NCBI GenBank assembly: GCA_029256575.1
Contig: JAQSXR010000021.1
Span: forward strand, 1-64,000
Reading direction: 5' to 3'
DNA from: Clostridiales bacterium
Lineage (GTDB): Bacteria > Bacillota > Clostridia > Lachnospirales > JAQSXR01
Length of the DNA: 64,000 nucleotides
Shown here: in pieces, positions 26,359-36,563 of the stretch
How positions within the stretch are numbered: position 1 is the stretch's first letter
Layout of the letters: each line of letters opens with the position of its first letter
The notes under the pieces: generated by a model
What the model saw: the letters and a program-made list of their open reading frames with translations, nothing else
Databases searched by the model: none
What the model was told of the DNA's origin: nothing
Translations under genes and position numbers: made by a program

Positions 26359-27162
26359 ATGGATAAGCCAATTGGTGTTTTTGACTCAGGAGTAGGGGGA
26401 CTTACTGTTGCTAAAGAAATAATGAAACTACTACCGAATGAAAAAGTAGTTTATTTTGGAGATACGGCTAGGGTTCCTTATGGAAGTAAATCTAAGGAAA
26501 CAGTAGTAAGGTATGCAAGGCAAATTATTCGTTTTTTGCTAACAAAGGATGTCAAAGCAATCGTAATTGCTTGTAATACAGCATGTGCATTAGCTTTAGA
26601 TACCGTAAAAGATGAATTTGATATACCGATTATTGGAGTAGTAAAGCCGGGTGTAGAGATGGCTTTACGCGTAACGAAGAATAAAAGCATTGGTATAATA
26701 GGTACAGAAGGAACAATTAAGAGCGAAACGTATACAAAGTTAATTCATAAAGTTGATAGTGGCATTCAAGTAACAGGTAAAGCATGTCCACTTTTTGTAC
26801 CACTCGTAGAAGAGGGATTATTAAAAGATAGCATAACACGAGAAGTGGCAAGTAGATATCTTAGCGTTTTAAAAGAACAGAATATAGACTCATTAGTGTT
26901 AGGTTGCACACACTATCCACTTATTACGAATATTTTACAAGAGGTAATGGGGGACAAAGTAACCCTTGTTAATCCTGCAATCGAGACCGCAAAAGAATTA
27001 TCACAGCTACTAGATGAAAAAGGAATCAAGAGCCTCAAACTAAATGAACTTGGACATGAGTTTTTTGTTAGCGATAGGGAAGAAAAATTTGAAGAATTTG
27101 CAAAACTTATATTAAAATATAAAATGATGCCAGTTTCTCATGTAAACATAGAAGATTATTAG
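26359..27162 (+). CDS. murI: Glutamate racemase
   Basis: This cytoplasmic cofactor-independent racemase makes D-glutamate for peptidoglycan. It has 267 residues. GVFDSGVGGLTV near residue 6 is followed by the two catalytic cysteines in VIACNTACA (about Cys72) and LGCTHYPL (about Cys183). AGGGAGG precedes the ATG. It is the second gene of the ddl operon. Confidence 0.96.
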   Translation: MDKPIGVFDSGVGGLTVAKEIMKLLPNEKVVYFGDTARVPYGSKSKETVVRYARQIIRFLLTKDVKAIVIACNTACALALDTVKDEFDIPIIGVVKPGVEMALRVTKNKSIGIIGTEGTIKSETYTKLIHKVDSGIQVTGKACPLFVPLVEEGLLKDSITREVASRYLSVLKEQNIDSLVLGCTHYPLITNILQEVMGDKVTLVNPAIETAKELSQLLDEKGIKSLKLNELGHEFFVSDREEKFEEFAKLILKYKMMPVSHVNIEDY

Positions 27163-27176
27163 GCGGTGAGTATAGA

Positions 27177-27587
27177 ATGGATGATGTTACAGTAACGGTT
27201 ACTGGTAGGCAAATTGATTTGGATCCAACCCCGGTGGTTGTAGTTGCTAGGGGTAAATATAGATTAGAAAATGATATATATTATGTTGAATATACAGAAA
27301 CAGAAACTGAAAGTGGTAACATTATTATTAACAAGATTGTTGCAAATATGAATAAAGTAATCATTAACCGCTCTGGGGCTATTAACTCTATTCTGCAATT
27401 TGAGACACAAAGGAAAAACGCGGTTGAATATGAAACGCAATATGGAGTACTTTCAATGGATATAATAACGAAGGATATCAATATATCGGTTGTTGGAAAT
27501 CAAATTAATATTGTTGTGGATTACTACTTTGAAATGAATGGAGAGCATGTATCTAGAAACTCTTTATCAATTGAGATAAATCAGTAA
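27177..27587 (+). CDS. YwiB-like DUF1934 family protein
   Basis: A small cytoplasmic protein of 136 residues with a predicted beta-barrel pattern. The alternating hydrophobic strands and the segments GKYRLENDIYYVEYTET and YGVLSMDI match the DUF1934/YwiB family, whose fold is lipocalin-like but whose function is unknown. It begins 15 bp after murI with GGCGGTGAG as ribosome site, so it is in the same operon. The wall-precursor context does not by itself reveal a role. Confidence 0.8.
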   Translation: MDDVTVTVTGRQIDLDPTPVVVVARGKYRLENDIYYVEYTETETESGNIIINKIVANMNKVIINRSGAINSILQFETQRKNAVEYETQYGVLSMDIITKDINISVVGNQINIVVDYYFEMNGEHVSRNSLSIEINQ

Positions 27588-27619
27588 TTTAATCAAAGCA
27601 TTAATGAGAGGAAAAGTAT

Positions 27620-28528
27620 ATGAAAAAAGTTAAAAAAGCGATAATACCTGCAGCGGGGTTGGGGACAAGATTCCTACCTGCAACAAAATCACAACCGAAA
27701 GAAATGCTTCCTATTGTGGATAAACCAACGATACAATACATTGTAGAAGAGGCAATAGCCTCTGGAATAGAAGATATTATTATAGTAACCGGTAGAAATA
27801 AGAGGTCAATAGAAGACCATTTTGATAAATCAATTGAACTTGAATTAGAACTTGAAAGAAAAGGCGAAATTGAGTTATTGGAGATTGCGAGATCAGTATC
27901 TGAAATAGCAAATGTACAGTACATTCGTCAAAAGGAGCCAAAAGGACTCGGTCATGCAATACTAATGTGTAAATCAATGGTAGGAAACGAACCATTTGCT
28001 GTATTACTAGGAGATGATTTAGTTGTATCTAAGACTCCTTGTCTTAAGCAACTAATTGATATATTTGAAGAACAACAAGCTACCATATTAGGTGTCCAAG
28101 AAGTGGAAAAGTCACAAGTATCTAAGTATGGTATAATAGAGTGCAAAGATGTAAGTAAAGTAATGAGTGAAGTAATTGATTTAGTGGAGAAACCATGTAC
28201 ACAACATGCTCCATCAAATATAGCAATTTTAGGAAGATACATAATAACTCCAAGAATTTTTGAGTTTTTAGAAAATCAAGAAGCTGGGGCAAAGAATGAA
28301 ATACAATTAACAGATTCATTAAAAAGACTGAGTGAAGTAGAACGAATATTCTCTTATAAATTCACGGGAAAAAGATATGATGTTGGCAATAAACAGGGCT
28401 TTCTAGAAGCAAATATAGAATTTGCACTAAGAAGAAAAGACTTAAGAGATGATTTGCTTGAATACTTAAATAGACTAATGAAAGATCTTGATGGAACATT
28501 ATCGATTGATAATAATAGTATTATTTAA
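27620..28528 (+). CDS. galU: UTP--glucose-1-phosphate uridylyltransferase
   Basis: This cytoplasmic nucleotidyltransferase makes UDP-glucose, a donor for glycolipids and wall polymers. At 302 residues it has the family length. The nucleotide-binding block AAGLGTRFLPATKSQPKEML lies near residue 11, PKGLGHAI near 110, and LLGDDLV near 130. It is the last gene of the ddl-murI operon and is followed by a strong terminator. Glucose 1-phosphate could come from the phosphoglucomutase or the phosphorylase encoded in this window. Confidence 0.95.
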   Translation: MKKVKKAIIPAAGLGTRFLPATKSQPKEMLPIVDKPTIQYIVEEAIASGIEDIIIVTGRNKRSIEDHFDKSIELELELERKGEIELLEIARSVSEIANVQYIRQKEPKGLGHAILMCKSMVGNEPFAVLLGDDLVVSKTPCLKQLIDIFEEQQATILGVQEVEKSQVSKYGIIECKDVSKVMSEVIDLVEKPCTQHAPSNIAILGRYIITPRIFEFLENQEAGAKNEIQLTDSLKRLSEVERIFSYKFTGKRYDVGNKQGFLEANIEFALRRKDLRDDLLEYLNRLMKDLDGTLSIDNNSII

Positions 28529-28564
28529 AGGCGATGCGAAATATAAGATAGTAAGACATAAGGT

Positions 28565-28608
28565 GACCACTGGAAAAGATCTACTTTTTCAGTGGTCTCA
28601 ACAATTTT
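28565..28608 (+). terminator. Terminator after galU
   Basis: GACCACTGGAAAAG (28565-28578) pairs with CTTTTTCAGTGGTC (28584-28597), 14 bp with one wobble and a 5-nt loop. A T-run follows after a few bases. Confidence 0.85.
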
Positions 28609-28711
28609 TTAGTATTATATCTATTGTAAATACCCGTTTGTGTCGAAATTATTAGAAAGAGATAAGTTTGCAAAACTGTAGATTCTATGAAATTGTGGGA
28701 GGGTTATACGA

Positions 28712-31602
28712 ATGAATAAGAAAATAATTGCAGCTATTACAGCAGTGTCTGTAATGACGTATATAATACAGCCATATTCACCAATAAAAGTACAAGCAGC
28801 AGATAGTGTAGTGAATGTTTATAAAGGGGATATTAATGCATCTGAGATAATTGGTAATTCAAAATATACCGATGTAACGAAAACAAATTGGGCTTAACGA
28901 AAGACCAGGCGTTGGCATTCGTTGTAAGAATTGTTGCTTCTGAAGAACAAGCGGAATTAGAAGCAGAAGCTATTGAACTTGCAAATACCTATGGTGAAGG
29001 GGTAACAGATTATTGGGCAAGAGGATATTTAAAAATAGCAGCAGATTTAGGGTTGATCACGCAAGCCGAACTAGTGGATGCTTTTACAGATCCAGCGTAT
29101 GATGAAGAAGGAAATCCGATTGAACAAGATATAAGCTTTTATAGAGATAGCAATGCAACAAGAGAACAAGTAGCAGAATGGGTTGTGAAGGCAATTAGTC
29201 AGGTTAGACCTGATTTAATACAACCGCTATACTCACAACAGGCTATTTACCAGTATACAGATAATAAAAATATTACACCAATAAGAATTCCATATGTAGA
29301 AGCGGCTATTCTAAACAAACTATTAGTTGGGAACAATAATCTAATTCGACCAAAAGATGCGCTCACAAGAGCAGAGATGCTTCAAATTCTAAAAAATGCA
29401 GACAATATATTATATAGCACAAGAGGATTGGTTAGAAAATCAGGAGTAGTAGAAAGATTAATTGACGATTCAACTCTATCAGGGACAGATAAGTTCATAA
29501 GAAAAGTGCAAATTAGAAATGCTGAGGGCTTGTTAGAAAATATAGAATTTGAATATACAAAAAATGAATATGATCTTAGCAAACAATATGATATACCAAC
29601 TTTTTATAAAGGTGAGAATACAAGTCTTATGTCTGCCAAGGTTGGTGATTCAATTGAATATATTGTTGATGATATGACTAAGATAGCAAAGTATGCTTAT
29701 ATTAAAGGGGCTGCACAGGTAACAGAAGTAAAAGGAATATTACAACCACTAAATGATCTTGCGAGTGGAAAAATAACAATTAAAACAGATAAAGAACAGT
29801 ATTTTACATATACACTTTCAAAATCAGAATATATACCAGAGTTGAATCAATTAAAGATAGATACGATCTTTTATAATAAAGATAAAGTGCCAGTAGGTAA
29901 CTATTTCAAATTATCATTACTAAATGATATCGTGGTAGGAATAGATCCATACGCTACAGTCCCTATTAATGAATTTGGTGGTATCGTAAAAGATATTGAT
30001 ACAGAGTTAGGATATATAGAAATTATTAATTTGGAAAACAACAAAGAAATTACTAAGTTATTTTATGCCAAATCAGTTATTGTTGAGAAACAAAATTACT
30101 ATAATTCGGAGGATTCAGTTGGCTATTTCGATGAAGTATTCGATGTTAACCTTGATGATGAACGAGATGCAGATATAAATGATATTGAAGTTGGAGATAT
30201 AGCTTACATCAAAATGTCAGAAGATGGACAAACAGTTACACATATAAGTGCAAAGACAAACTACACAATGAAATATGGTAAAATACTATCGATTGACTAC
30301 GAAGGAGAAGATGATTATAGCATAAGAGTTGGGCTAGATGACGGAAGAACAACATACTATAACATCAATTCACTTATACCAGTTCGAAAAAATAATGTTG
30401 GAGTGCCAGTAGCAACGATTAAGCAAGGAGACTGGGTTAAACTACTCATTAACCAAGCAATTCTTGATGAAGGGCATGTTGAAGAGAGTGTAAAGCAGAT
30501 AGTCCTAGATACTTATAATAGTGAAATAACAAATATCTATAAGGGGAATCTGGGCATCTATACAGCATCCCAAAATAATCTAAGCATTCAAAATTGCTAT
30601 AATCTTGAAAAAACAGGTTGGAGAAACTATTCCTTTTCTAAAATAATGGAATTAGGAAGCAATATTGATGTATATTACAATAATAGGAAAATCAATCTAA
30701 GTGAAGCCATGAAGTTTTATAATGGAAGTGGATATAACGTGTTCTTAGCCACTGAAAGATATTATGATAGGGAAAAGATTGTAAAGATAAATATAATTGA
30801 TGCAAGAGATTCCATAATACCAACAGATAATGTAATATTTGCGGATGGGAATAGTACTATAAAATTATTGAACTATTCTTCTGAGATAAAAGTAAATAAT
30901 GGAACAATTGTTGTTCGAAATGGTAGATTGGTAACTGGAGATAGTATATTAGCACCTGACTACACACAAGTAGTACTAGGTGGAGCTCAAGGGGCGGCGG
31001 TTATTAACATAACACAACCTGCGGTAAATGCATCAATCACAGTTTCAAGAGGTAGAATTAAAGAAATATCAGACTTAACAGGGATGACTGTTAGTTCGCA
31101 AGGAATGCTAAAAGGTATGGCTTGGGTATTCTCTCCAATCGAAAGAGAGTATGATATTAATAGTAGCACAATAATTAAAGATGAAACAGGAATTATAAGC
31201 TTAGAAGATTTTAAGACATATGGACCTAATACACAATATGATGAAGTGTTTAACATCGTATCAGAAGGAACAACAGCGAAATATGTAATCAAGAGTCCGT
31301 ATTGCAAAGAAGGTATCAAAGGTACCGTATATGAAGTTGATGGAACTACCGTTCGAGTTAAAGATGTAGTTGTATATGATTATATAACAGGTACTTGGAG
31401 TAATCTAAGTTTAACAAATAACTATGCAGAGATAGAAATTCAAACTAACTCGCTTATTTTAAAGAATAACAAAGATGTAGATGCAAATAACCTTGAAGTT
31501 GGAGATCAAATAAGCGTTCTTACAACTGTTAATTTAGCATCACAACTTAAATTGGAGCAAAAGAGAAATTTACCAGGGTATATTATCCTTGTGGAAGAAT
31601 AG
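28712..31602 (+). pseudogene. S-layer homology domain surface protein, frameshifted after codon 61
   Basis: The ATG at 28712 begins a signal peptide (about residues 1-31, ending VQAADS) and the start of an SLH-like domain, YTDVTKTNWA, then hits a stop at 28895-28897. The -1 frame continues without a stop for another 900 codons from 28888. It includes the SLH-like stretches VTDYWARGYLKIAADLGLI and YVEAAILNKLLVGNNNLIRP. The long C-terminal part has beta-rich modules. Adding one G to the GGG at 28887-28889 would restore a single protein of about 960 residues. I see no classical slippery heptamer, so mutation or sequencing error is more likely than programmed frameshifting. Confidence 0.75.
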
Positions 31603-31614
31603 GGGTTCGTGCAT

Positions 31615-33129
31615 ATGAAAAGAAGAATGCTTGTTATAATACTTTGTATATTTATGATTTGCAATACTTTAGCAGTATATGCAGATGAAGGCGAAATGGG
31701 GCCTTTTGGTGGGATAACGGAAGGAACGAATCTTCCTACGATGATGGAATATAACTTCACTACAAATTCAACATCGACGACAAAAGCAATTCCTTTTAAT
31801 GAATATAAAGAAATTATCTTTATTGGAGGGACACCTGTTGAAGTAAGTGGAACAATGAAACTCACAAAGGGAGATTCTAAAGTTCGTACTAGTCAAAATG
31901 GAACGTATACAGAGAAGTATCTGATTTCAGCAAAGAGCAAGGATGGAACAGTACTATTAAACAGAACATTAGATCTTATTGTTTCGTATGAGAATAATGG
32001 AACGGTAATAAAAAGAGATGGTAAAAAGAGCAAATGGGAAGAAACTATTACGGTTAATGGAATAACCTATACATTAAACCAATTAGAATCGAATTTTTAT
32101 AAAACATCAACAGAAAATATAAAACCGGGAGTTAGTTACTATCAAACAACAACAACATATGTAGCAATTTATTATAATGGAACAAATAAGCTTGAAGTCA
32201 AAGGTGATGGAGAAGTATACGGATATAAGCAACCTTGGTCAAAGTTAGAAACTCAGAAATTAACGTTACACATTAACAATCAAGAATCAACCAAACCATG
32301 GCAAATGACGGTGGTAGTTAAACCTACACTAAATGCTGAAAAGAGTATATATTTCCAAAAGACTTCACCTTCTGCAATTAGTTTTGATGGGACCTATAAT
32401 CAAAGACTTGAAAGAGAAGCAACAATAAAGTATGAAATACAAACAGATCACCCGAATCTTGATGAAGATTTATTGGTGGGAGGCATATCGAATAAACCAC
32501 TTAGTCCTATTGAATCACTTGGTGTAATTCCAGCTGGATTAGATTTTCTTATCGGGCATTGGGCAGAGGGTGACGTAAGGCAATTGTATAGCTTAGGTAT
32601 AATGACTGAAACGCCAAGTAGAAATATGCTTTATCAATTAACAACACGAGGCGAGTTTGTAAAGCAACTTTGTCTGGGATTAAAGATTGACGTAGATGCA
32701 TATGATGATTTAAAGGGAACGAAACCACAGATATTTAGGGATGTAGACTATAAAAACCCATACTATAAATATGTAATGGCTGCATATCAAACAGGTATTA
32801 GTGTGGGAGTAGGTAAGGAAAATAAATTTGGTGTCGATAATCCAATAACTAGACAAGAAGCATTTGCTTTATTGGTTCGAACAATTGGTCTAGAAAGACT
32901 TGGAATAGGAAGTGCACCAAGAACTCCATTTATCGATGATTCAAAAATAGATTCATGGGCTAGGAAAGAAATTGCAGCAGCTTATATGTTAAACATTGTA
33001 GCAGGAAATGAAAAAAATGAATTAAAACCGAAAGCGAACATAGGAAAAATGGAAACAGCTGCAATTATCAATAGAATGCTTAGGTATTTAAGGTCGGATA
33101 TTGCTACCGATTATATCAACATGGAATAA
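31615..33129 (+). CDS. Secreted protein with C-terminal S-layer homology domains
   Basis: This surface protein has a signal peptide (1-23, ending VYADEG) and a C-terminal SLH region that binds secondary wall polymers. An in-frame GTG at 31609 is only two bases from AGGGG, so ATG 31615 is the better start, giving 504 residues. Residues 30-310 are beta-rich and unrecognised. SLH-like repeats follow: HWAEGDVRQLYSLGIM near 323, YYKYVMAAYQTGISVGVG near 380, and SWARKEIAAAYMLNIVAG near 445. It starts 12 bp after the frameshifted SLH gene, so they form one unit. Confidence 0.85.
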   Translation: MKRRMLVIILCIFMICNTLAVYADEGEMGPFGGITEGTNLPTMMEYNFTTNSTSTTKAIPFNEYKEIIFIGGTPVEVSGTMKLTKGDSKVRTSQNGTYTEKYLISAKSKDGTVLLNRTLDLIVSYENNGTVIKRDGKKSKWEETITVNGITYTLNQLESNFYKTSTENIKPGVSYYQTTTTYVAIYYNGTNKLEVKGDGEVYGYKQPWSKLETQKLTLHINNQESTKPWQMTVVVKPTLNAEKSIYFQKTSPSAISFDGTYNQRLEREATIKYEIQTDHPNLDEDLLVGGISNKPLSPIESLGVIPAGLDFLIGHWAEGDVRQLYSLGIMTETPSRNMLYQLTTRGEFVKQLCLGLKIDVDAYDDLKGTKPQIFRDVDYKNPYYKYVMAAYQTGISVGVGKENKFGVDNPITRQEAFALLVRTIGLERLGIGSAPRTPFIDDSKIDSWARKEIAAAYMLNIVAGNEKNELKPKANIGKMETAAIINRMLRYLRSDIATDYINME

Positions 33130-33197
33130 TACAAGTTTGCAATTCAATCATAATAATGATATAATACAAGATATATTTTCACTAGGAGGAAACAGTT

Positions 33198-33677
33198 ATG
33201 CAATGGTGGCAAATAGTTTTAATTGTTCTTGCTGTATTAGTATTACTTTTAGTTATACTAGGACTTGTAGGAAGAAAGCTTCAAAAAAAGACTAGCCAAA
33301 GTCAAGAAATAGTAAATCAGAATAAACAAACGGTTTCGATGTTGATTATTGACAAGAAGAAATTGAAGATAAAGGAATCTGGATTACCAAAGGCCGTACA
33401 AGATCAAATACCTAAATACCTTAGATTTAGAAAATTCCCATTAGTAAAGGGAAAAGTTGGACCAAAGATAGCAACATTTTTGTGTGATGAAAGAGTTTAT
33501 AATGATATTCCTGTAAAGAAGGAAGTTAAAATTGAAATCGCAGGAATGTATATCGTTGGAATCAAGAGTGGCAAAATAGCACACCCAGTTGATCCGAAAG
33601 TTAAAGCAAGAAAAGAAAAAGCAGCTGCAAAAGAAGAAGCAAAAGCAGCTAAGAAAACTGCTAAAGCGAATAAGTAG
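33198..33677 (+). CDS. Small membrane-anchored protein with Lys/Ala-rich tail, unknown function
   Basis: I do not recognise a characterised family. The 159-residue protein has one N-terminal membrane segment (about 4-24) followed by basic residues, so the rest is probably cytoplasmic. Residues 45-130 look like a compact beta-rich domain, and 132-159 are almost entirely Lys, Ala and Glu, like a nucleic-acid-binding or coiled tail. AGGAGG precedes the ATG. It follows the SLH gene by 68 bp and ends before a strong terminator. Confidence 0.7.
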   Translation: MQWWQIVLIVLAVLVLLLVILGLVGRKLQKKTSQSQEIVNQNKQTVSMLIIDKKKLKIKESGLPKAVQDQIPKYLRFRKFPLVKGKVGPKIATFLCDERVYNDIPVKKEVKIEIAGMYIVGIKSGKIAHPVDPKVKARKEKAAAKEEAKAAKKTAKANK

Positions 33678-33761
33678 ATTGTAATGTGATCCACTGTATT
33701 GAATAGTAGCAAGCAGACAAAGAAAATCGCTTTGATGCAGAACATAAATCAAATATTTGAG

Positions 33762-33813
33762 TTCCATATATAATTTCTATATTTTTTATAGAATTTATAT
33801 ATGGAATTTTTGT
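33762..33813 (+). terminator. Long stem-loop terminator
   Basis: The arms 33762-33780 and 33788-33806 pair over 19 positions with one mismatch around a 7-nt loop, followed by TTTTTGTTTT. It closes the S-layer region. Confidence 0.85.
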
Positions 33814-34050
33814 TTTATCATTTCAATACTACATGAATTGATAAGAAAATAATAAAGCATTATATGTGATCTTATCAAAGTATAAAGTTTTAATTAGAAA
33901 TCGTGTTAAATATGGGGAATAATGCGAATTATTTCAATAAACAGGCGACATAAAACGTTATGTTATGCAAGATGAATTAGTATAATAAAAGTAAGGACAA
34001 GCATATGTGCGGTGATATATATAAACCCTACATTAGTATAAATAAGTATT

Positions 34051-34246
34051 AAATTAATAGAAGTAAATTAATAGAAATAAATTAATAGAAGCAAATTAAT
34101 AGAAGTAAATTAATAGAAATAAATTAATAGAAATAAATTAATAGAATTAAATTAATAGAAGCAAATTAATAGAAGTAAATTAGTAGAAGTAAATTAATAG
34201 AGATAAATTAATGAAAGTAAATTAGTAGAAATAAATTAATAGAAAT
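34051..34246 (+). repeat. Tandem array of 14 copies of a 14-bp unit
   Basis: The unit AAATTAATAGAAGT repeats exactly 14 times with no spacers (196 bp). Most copies differ only in the last two or three bases (AGT, AAT, AGC, ATT); a few have ATTAGTAG or AATGAAAG. The array ends directly at the AAGGGGAG ribosome site of the MerR-type gene. The rest of 33814-34050 is plain AT-rich DNA in which I see nothing clear. Such arrays change copy number by slippage, so expression of the downstream gene could vary. Confidence 0.95.
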
Positions 34247-34260
34247 AAGGGGAGATTTAG

Positions 34261-34914
34261 GTGAGCGAAGTAAGATATATTATATCAGATGCATCTAGAA
34301 TGATAGATGTTGAACCACATGTTTTAAGGTATTGGGAAGACGAATTACAATTAGACATACCAAGAAATGAAATGGGTCATAGGTATTATAGACCTGATGA
34401 TATTAAAGTTCTTGAAAGTATTAAGAATTTAAAGAATCAAGGACTACAACTAAAAGCAATAAAGTTAGTAATAGCCAATTCAAATGGCATGGATAACTTT
34501 CAATCGATCCAGAGCTTAAAGCTAGATGATGTAAATAAAGTAAATGAAGAACATCACAATCTAGAATTAAAAGAAGATTTAGACCTTATGACTGATGAAA
34601 TGAATAAGAATGAAGTTACCATCAAGCATAATATTTCAAGTTCCATGAATACATATAGTGATAAAGTAGTAATGTTTCAGAATATGATTAGAGATATGCT
34701 TGAAGACGTAGTGAGTAAAAGTAACGGGGAATTAAATAAAACATTAACATATTCCATAAGTGAAAATGTAATTAAACAGATGGATTACCTTTTAAGAATG
34801 AATGAAGAAAAAGAAGATGAACGTTTTAAGAAATTAGATGAGAGTATAAGAGAAGTTCAAAAGGCGAGAAAAGAACTTGGGAAAAAAAACAGGTTACAAA
34901 AGATATTTGGATAA
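34261..34914 (+). CDS. MerR-type helix-turn-helix protein with coiled coil and basic tail
   Basis: The N-terminal 70 residues are a MerR-like winged helix, with VEPHVLRYWEDELQL and GHRYYRPDDIKVLESI. Residues 90-205 are strongly helical and charged, probably coiled coil, and the C-terminus ends in a basic stretch KARKELGKKNRLQKIFG. No ligand-binding domain is visible. This plan, a MerR head with coiled coil and basic tail, resembles the chromosome-anchoring protein RacA as much as a transcription factor; that is inference. Start is GTG at 34261 behind AAGGGGAG. A 14 x 14-bp tandem array lies immediately upstream. Confidence 0.75.
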   Translation: MSEVRYIISDASRMIDVEPHVLRYWEDELQLDIPRNEMGHRYYRPDDIKVLESIKNLKNQGLQLKAIKLVIANSNGMDNFQSIQSLKLDDVNKVNEEHHNLELKEDLDLMTDEMNKNEVTIKHNISSSMNTYSDKVVMFQNMIRDMLEDVVSKSNGELNKTLTYSISENVIKQMDYLLRMNEEKEDERFKKLDESIREVQKARKELGKKNRLQKIFG

Positions 34915-34940
34915 AAAACGCCTATCACTAGGCGTTTTTT
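34913..34940. terminator. Bidirectional terminator
   Basis: A-run plus ACGCCTA, TCAC loop, TAGGCGT plus T-run: a compact symmetric hairpin between the MerR-type gene and the ferredoxin gene, which converge here. Confidence 0.9.
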
Positions 34941-34950
34941 AATATGTTAT

Positions 34951-35148
<198 letters not shown>

Positions 35149-35301
35149 TCAAATATTATTCTAATACATGGACAAGCATATTACAAGTAAAAGTTAAGCT
35201 TAATATTTTCCATTATGACTACTATAAAAACAAGTATATGAAGTTCTTGATTATATACCATGTGAATGGTAAAATGTACAATAGAAGGCTAAGGTGATAG
35301 T

Positions 35302-36012
35302 TTGGAGAATAATAAACCAATGTATTTGTTGGTAAAAGATGATTTGATCGAAGACATTAAACAAGGTAGACTAAAAGCTGGTGATAAGTTATTATCGGAA
35401 AGCGAACTATGTAAAAAGTATTCTATTAGTAGAATGACTGTCAGGCAGGCAATCAATGAACTTGCAATGGAGGGTCTAGCAGAATCAATAAGAGGTAAAG
35501 GTACTTTTGTTACGAAATCACAAACGACACAGAGAAATTTAAGGTCGTTTACGGATACAGTGAAGAGTCAAGGTGCAATACCAACAACAAAAATTATTGA
35601 ATTTAGTACCGTACATTCTCTTGGTATTATAAGTGAGAAACTAGACTTAGATAGTGATGCTAAATATTATAAATTAAAACGGTTAAGATATGCTGATAAT
35701 GATGCAGTAGCTTTAGAAACAGCATATTTGCCACAGGAATATTGTGTCAATTTAGGGAAATATGATTTGACAGAGTCGCTATATGGAATACTAGAAAAAG
35801 TGTATAAGTACAAAATCATGAAAACCAATTGCACGATTGAAGCATGTATTTCAAACACTCCTATAACAAAGTATTTTGAAAGAACCAAATCCTTTCCTAT
35901 GTTAAAAGTAACAAGTGTGTTGTATACAAATACAGGATTAAAGCTTTTTTACGAAGAAGCGTATTATGATTCGAAACGTTATAAATACCAAGTAGATATT
36001 TCAGGAAGATAA
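35302..36012 (+). CDS. GntR family transcriptional regulator, HutC/UTRA subfamily
   Basis: This regulator of 236 residues has the winged helix at 5-75, with GDKLLSESELCKKYSISRMT and VRQAINELAMEGL. The UTRA effector domain fills about 95-232, with ETAYLPQEYC and the late FYEEAYYDSKRYKYQVD. UTRA regulators usually sense sugar phosphates or similar small molecules. The start is TTG at 35302, with AAGGTG seven bases upstream. The next gene follows after 19 bp and may be cotranscribed, but its function gives no hint of the effector. Confidence 0.88.
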   Translation: MENNKPMYLLVKDDLIEDIKQGRLKAGDKLLSESELCKKYSISRMTVRQAINELAMEGLAESIRGKGTFVTKSQTTQRNLRSFTDTVKSQGAIPTTKIIEFSTVHSLGIISEKLDLDSDAKYYKLKRLRYADNDAVALETAYLPQEYCVNLGKYDLTESLYGILEKVYKYKIMKTNCTIEACISNTPITKYFERTKSFPMLKVTSVLYTNTGLKLFYEEAYYDSKRYKYQVDISGR

Positions 36013-36031
36013 AAGAAAAGAGGATATTATT

Positions 36032-36475
36032 ATGAAAATTTCACAAATGGGCGAAACAGTTACTCAGGGAACAAGAGACTTTACAATTGGTCAAAAGATG
36101 TTGGTTGATATTAAAGGTAAGAAAACAAAGGCAAGTTTAGTTGAAGCAGAAGTTGAGAATGAAACAATAAAAGAAATGCTTTGCCAAATCGAAGAAACAT
36201 TAGAATGTGTAAAAATCATGCCTTCTAACGTAGTAGCAGAAATTGAAATTGATTTTATGATCAAATCAAGTGATGGATCAAATGAAATTGTACAACTAGA
36301 AACTAAGTTAAATGAAGCATTAATAGCAGTAATTAATCAAGAAGTAATAGAAGCATTAGATGAAGATATTGAAGATGCTCATAATGATAGAGCAGATCTT
36401 TATGTTCGATTATTCTTGCCTTATGAAGGTGGAGAAAGAGATTGGACTGAAGTATCTATTTTAGAACAAGACTAA
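36032..36475 (+). CDS. Hypothetical acidic protein of unknown function
   Basis: I do not recognise the family. The 147-residue protein is acidic, has no signal peptide or membrane segment, and looks mixed alpha/beta. Visible features are TIGQKMLVDIKGKKTKASLV near residue 20, a Cys pair in MLCQIEETLECVKIMPS near 50, and an acidic helix EALDEDIEDAHNDRADLYV near 110. It starts behind AGAGGATA, 19 bp after the GntR/UTRA gene, so it may be regulated with it. Confidence 0.6.
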   Translation: MKISQMGETVTQGTRDFTIGQKMLVDIKGKKTKASLVEAEVENETIKEMLCQIEETLECVKIMPSNVVAEIEIDFMIKSSDGSNEIVQLETKLNEALIAVINQEVIEALDEDIEDAHNDRADLYVRLFLPYEGGERDWTEVSILEQD

Positions 36476-36563
36476 TAAATTTATATTTAGTATGTACAAC
36501 AAACACATAGCTGTGTTATATTTTTACATGATAAATAAATTTTAATTATAGGAGGGATTTAAT

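Noticed and set aside
28880..28900. Programmed -1 frameshift in the S-layer gene
   Set aside because: No classical slippery heptamer and no downstream pseudoknot evident; a one-base indel explains the data better.
34051..34246. Repeat array considered as CRISPR
   Set aside because: Units of 14 bp are head to tail with no spacers and there are no cas genes nearby.
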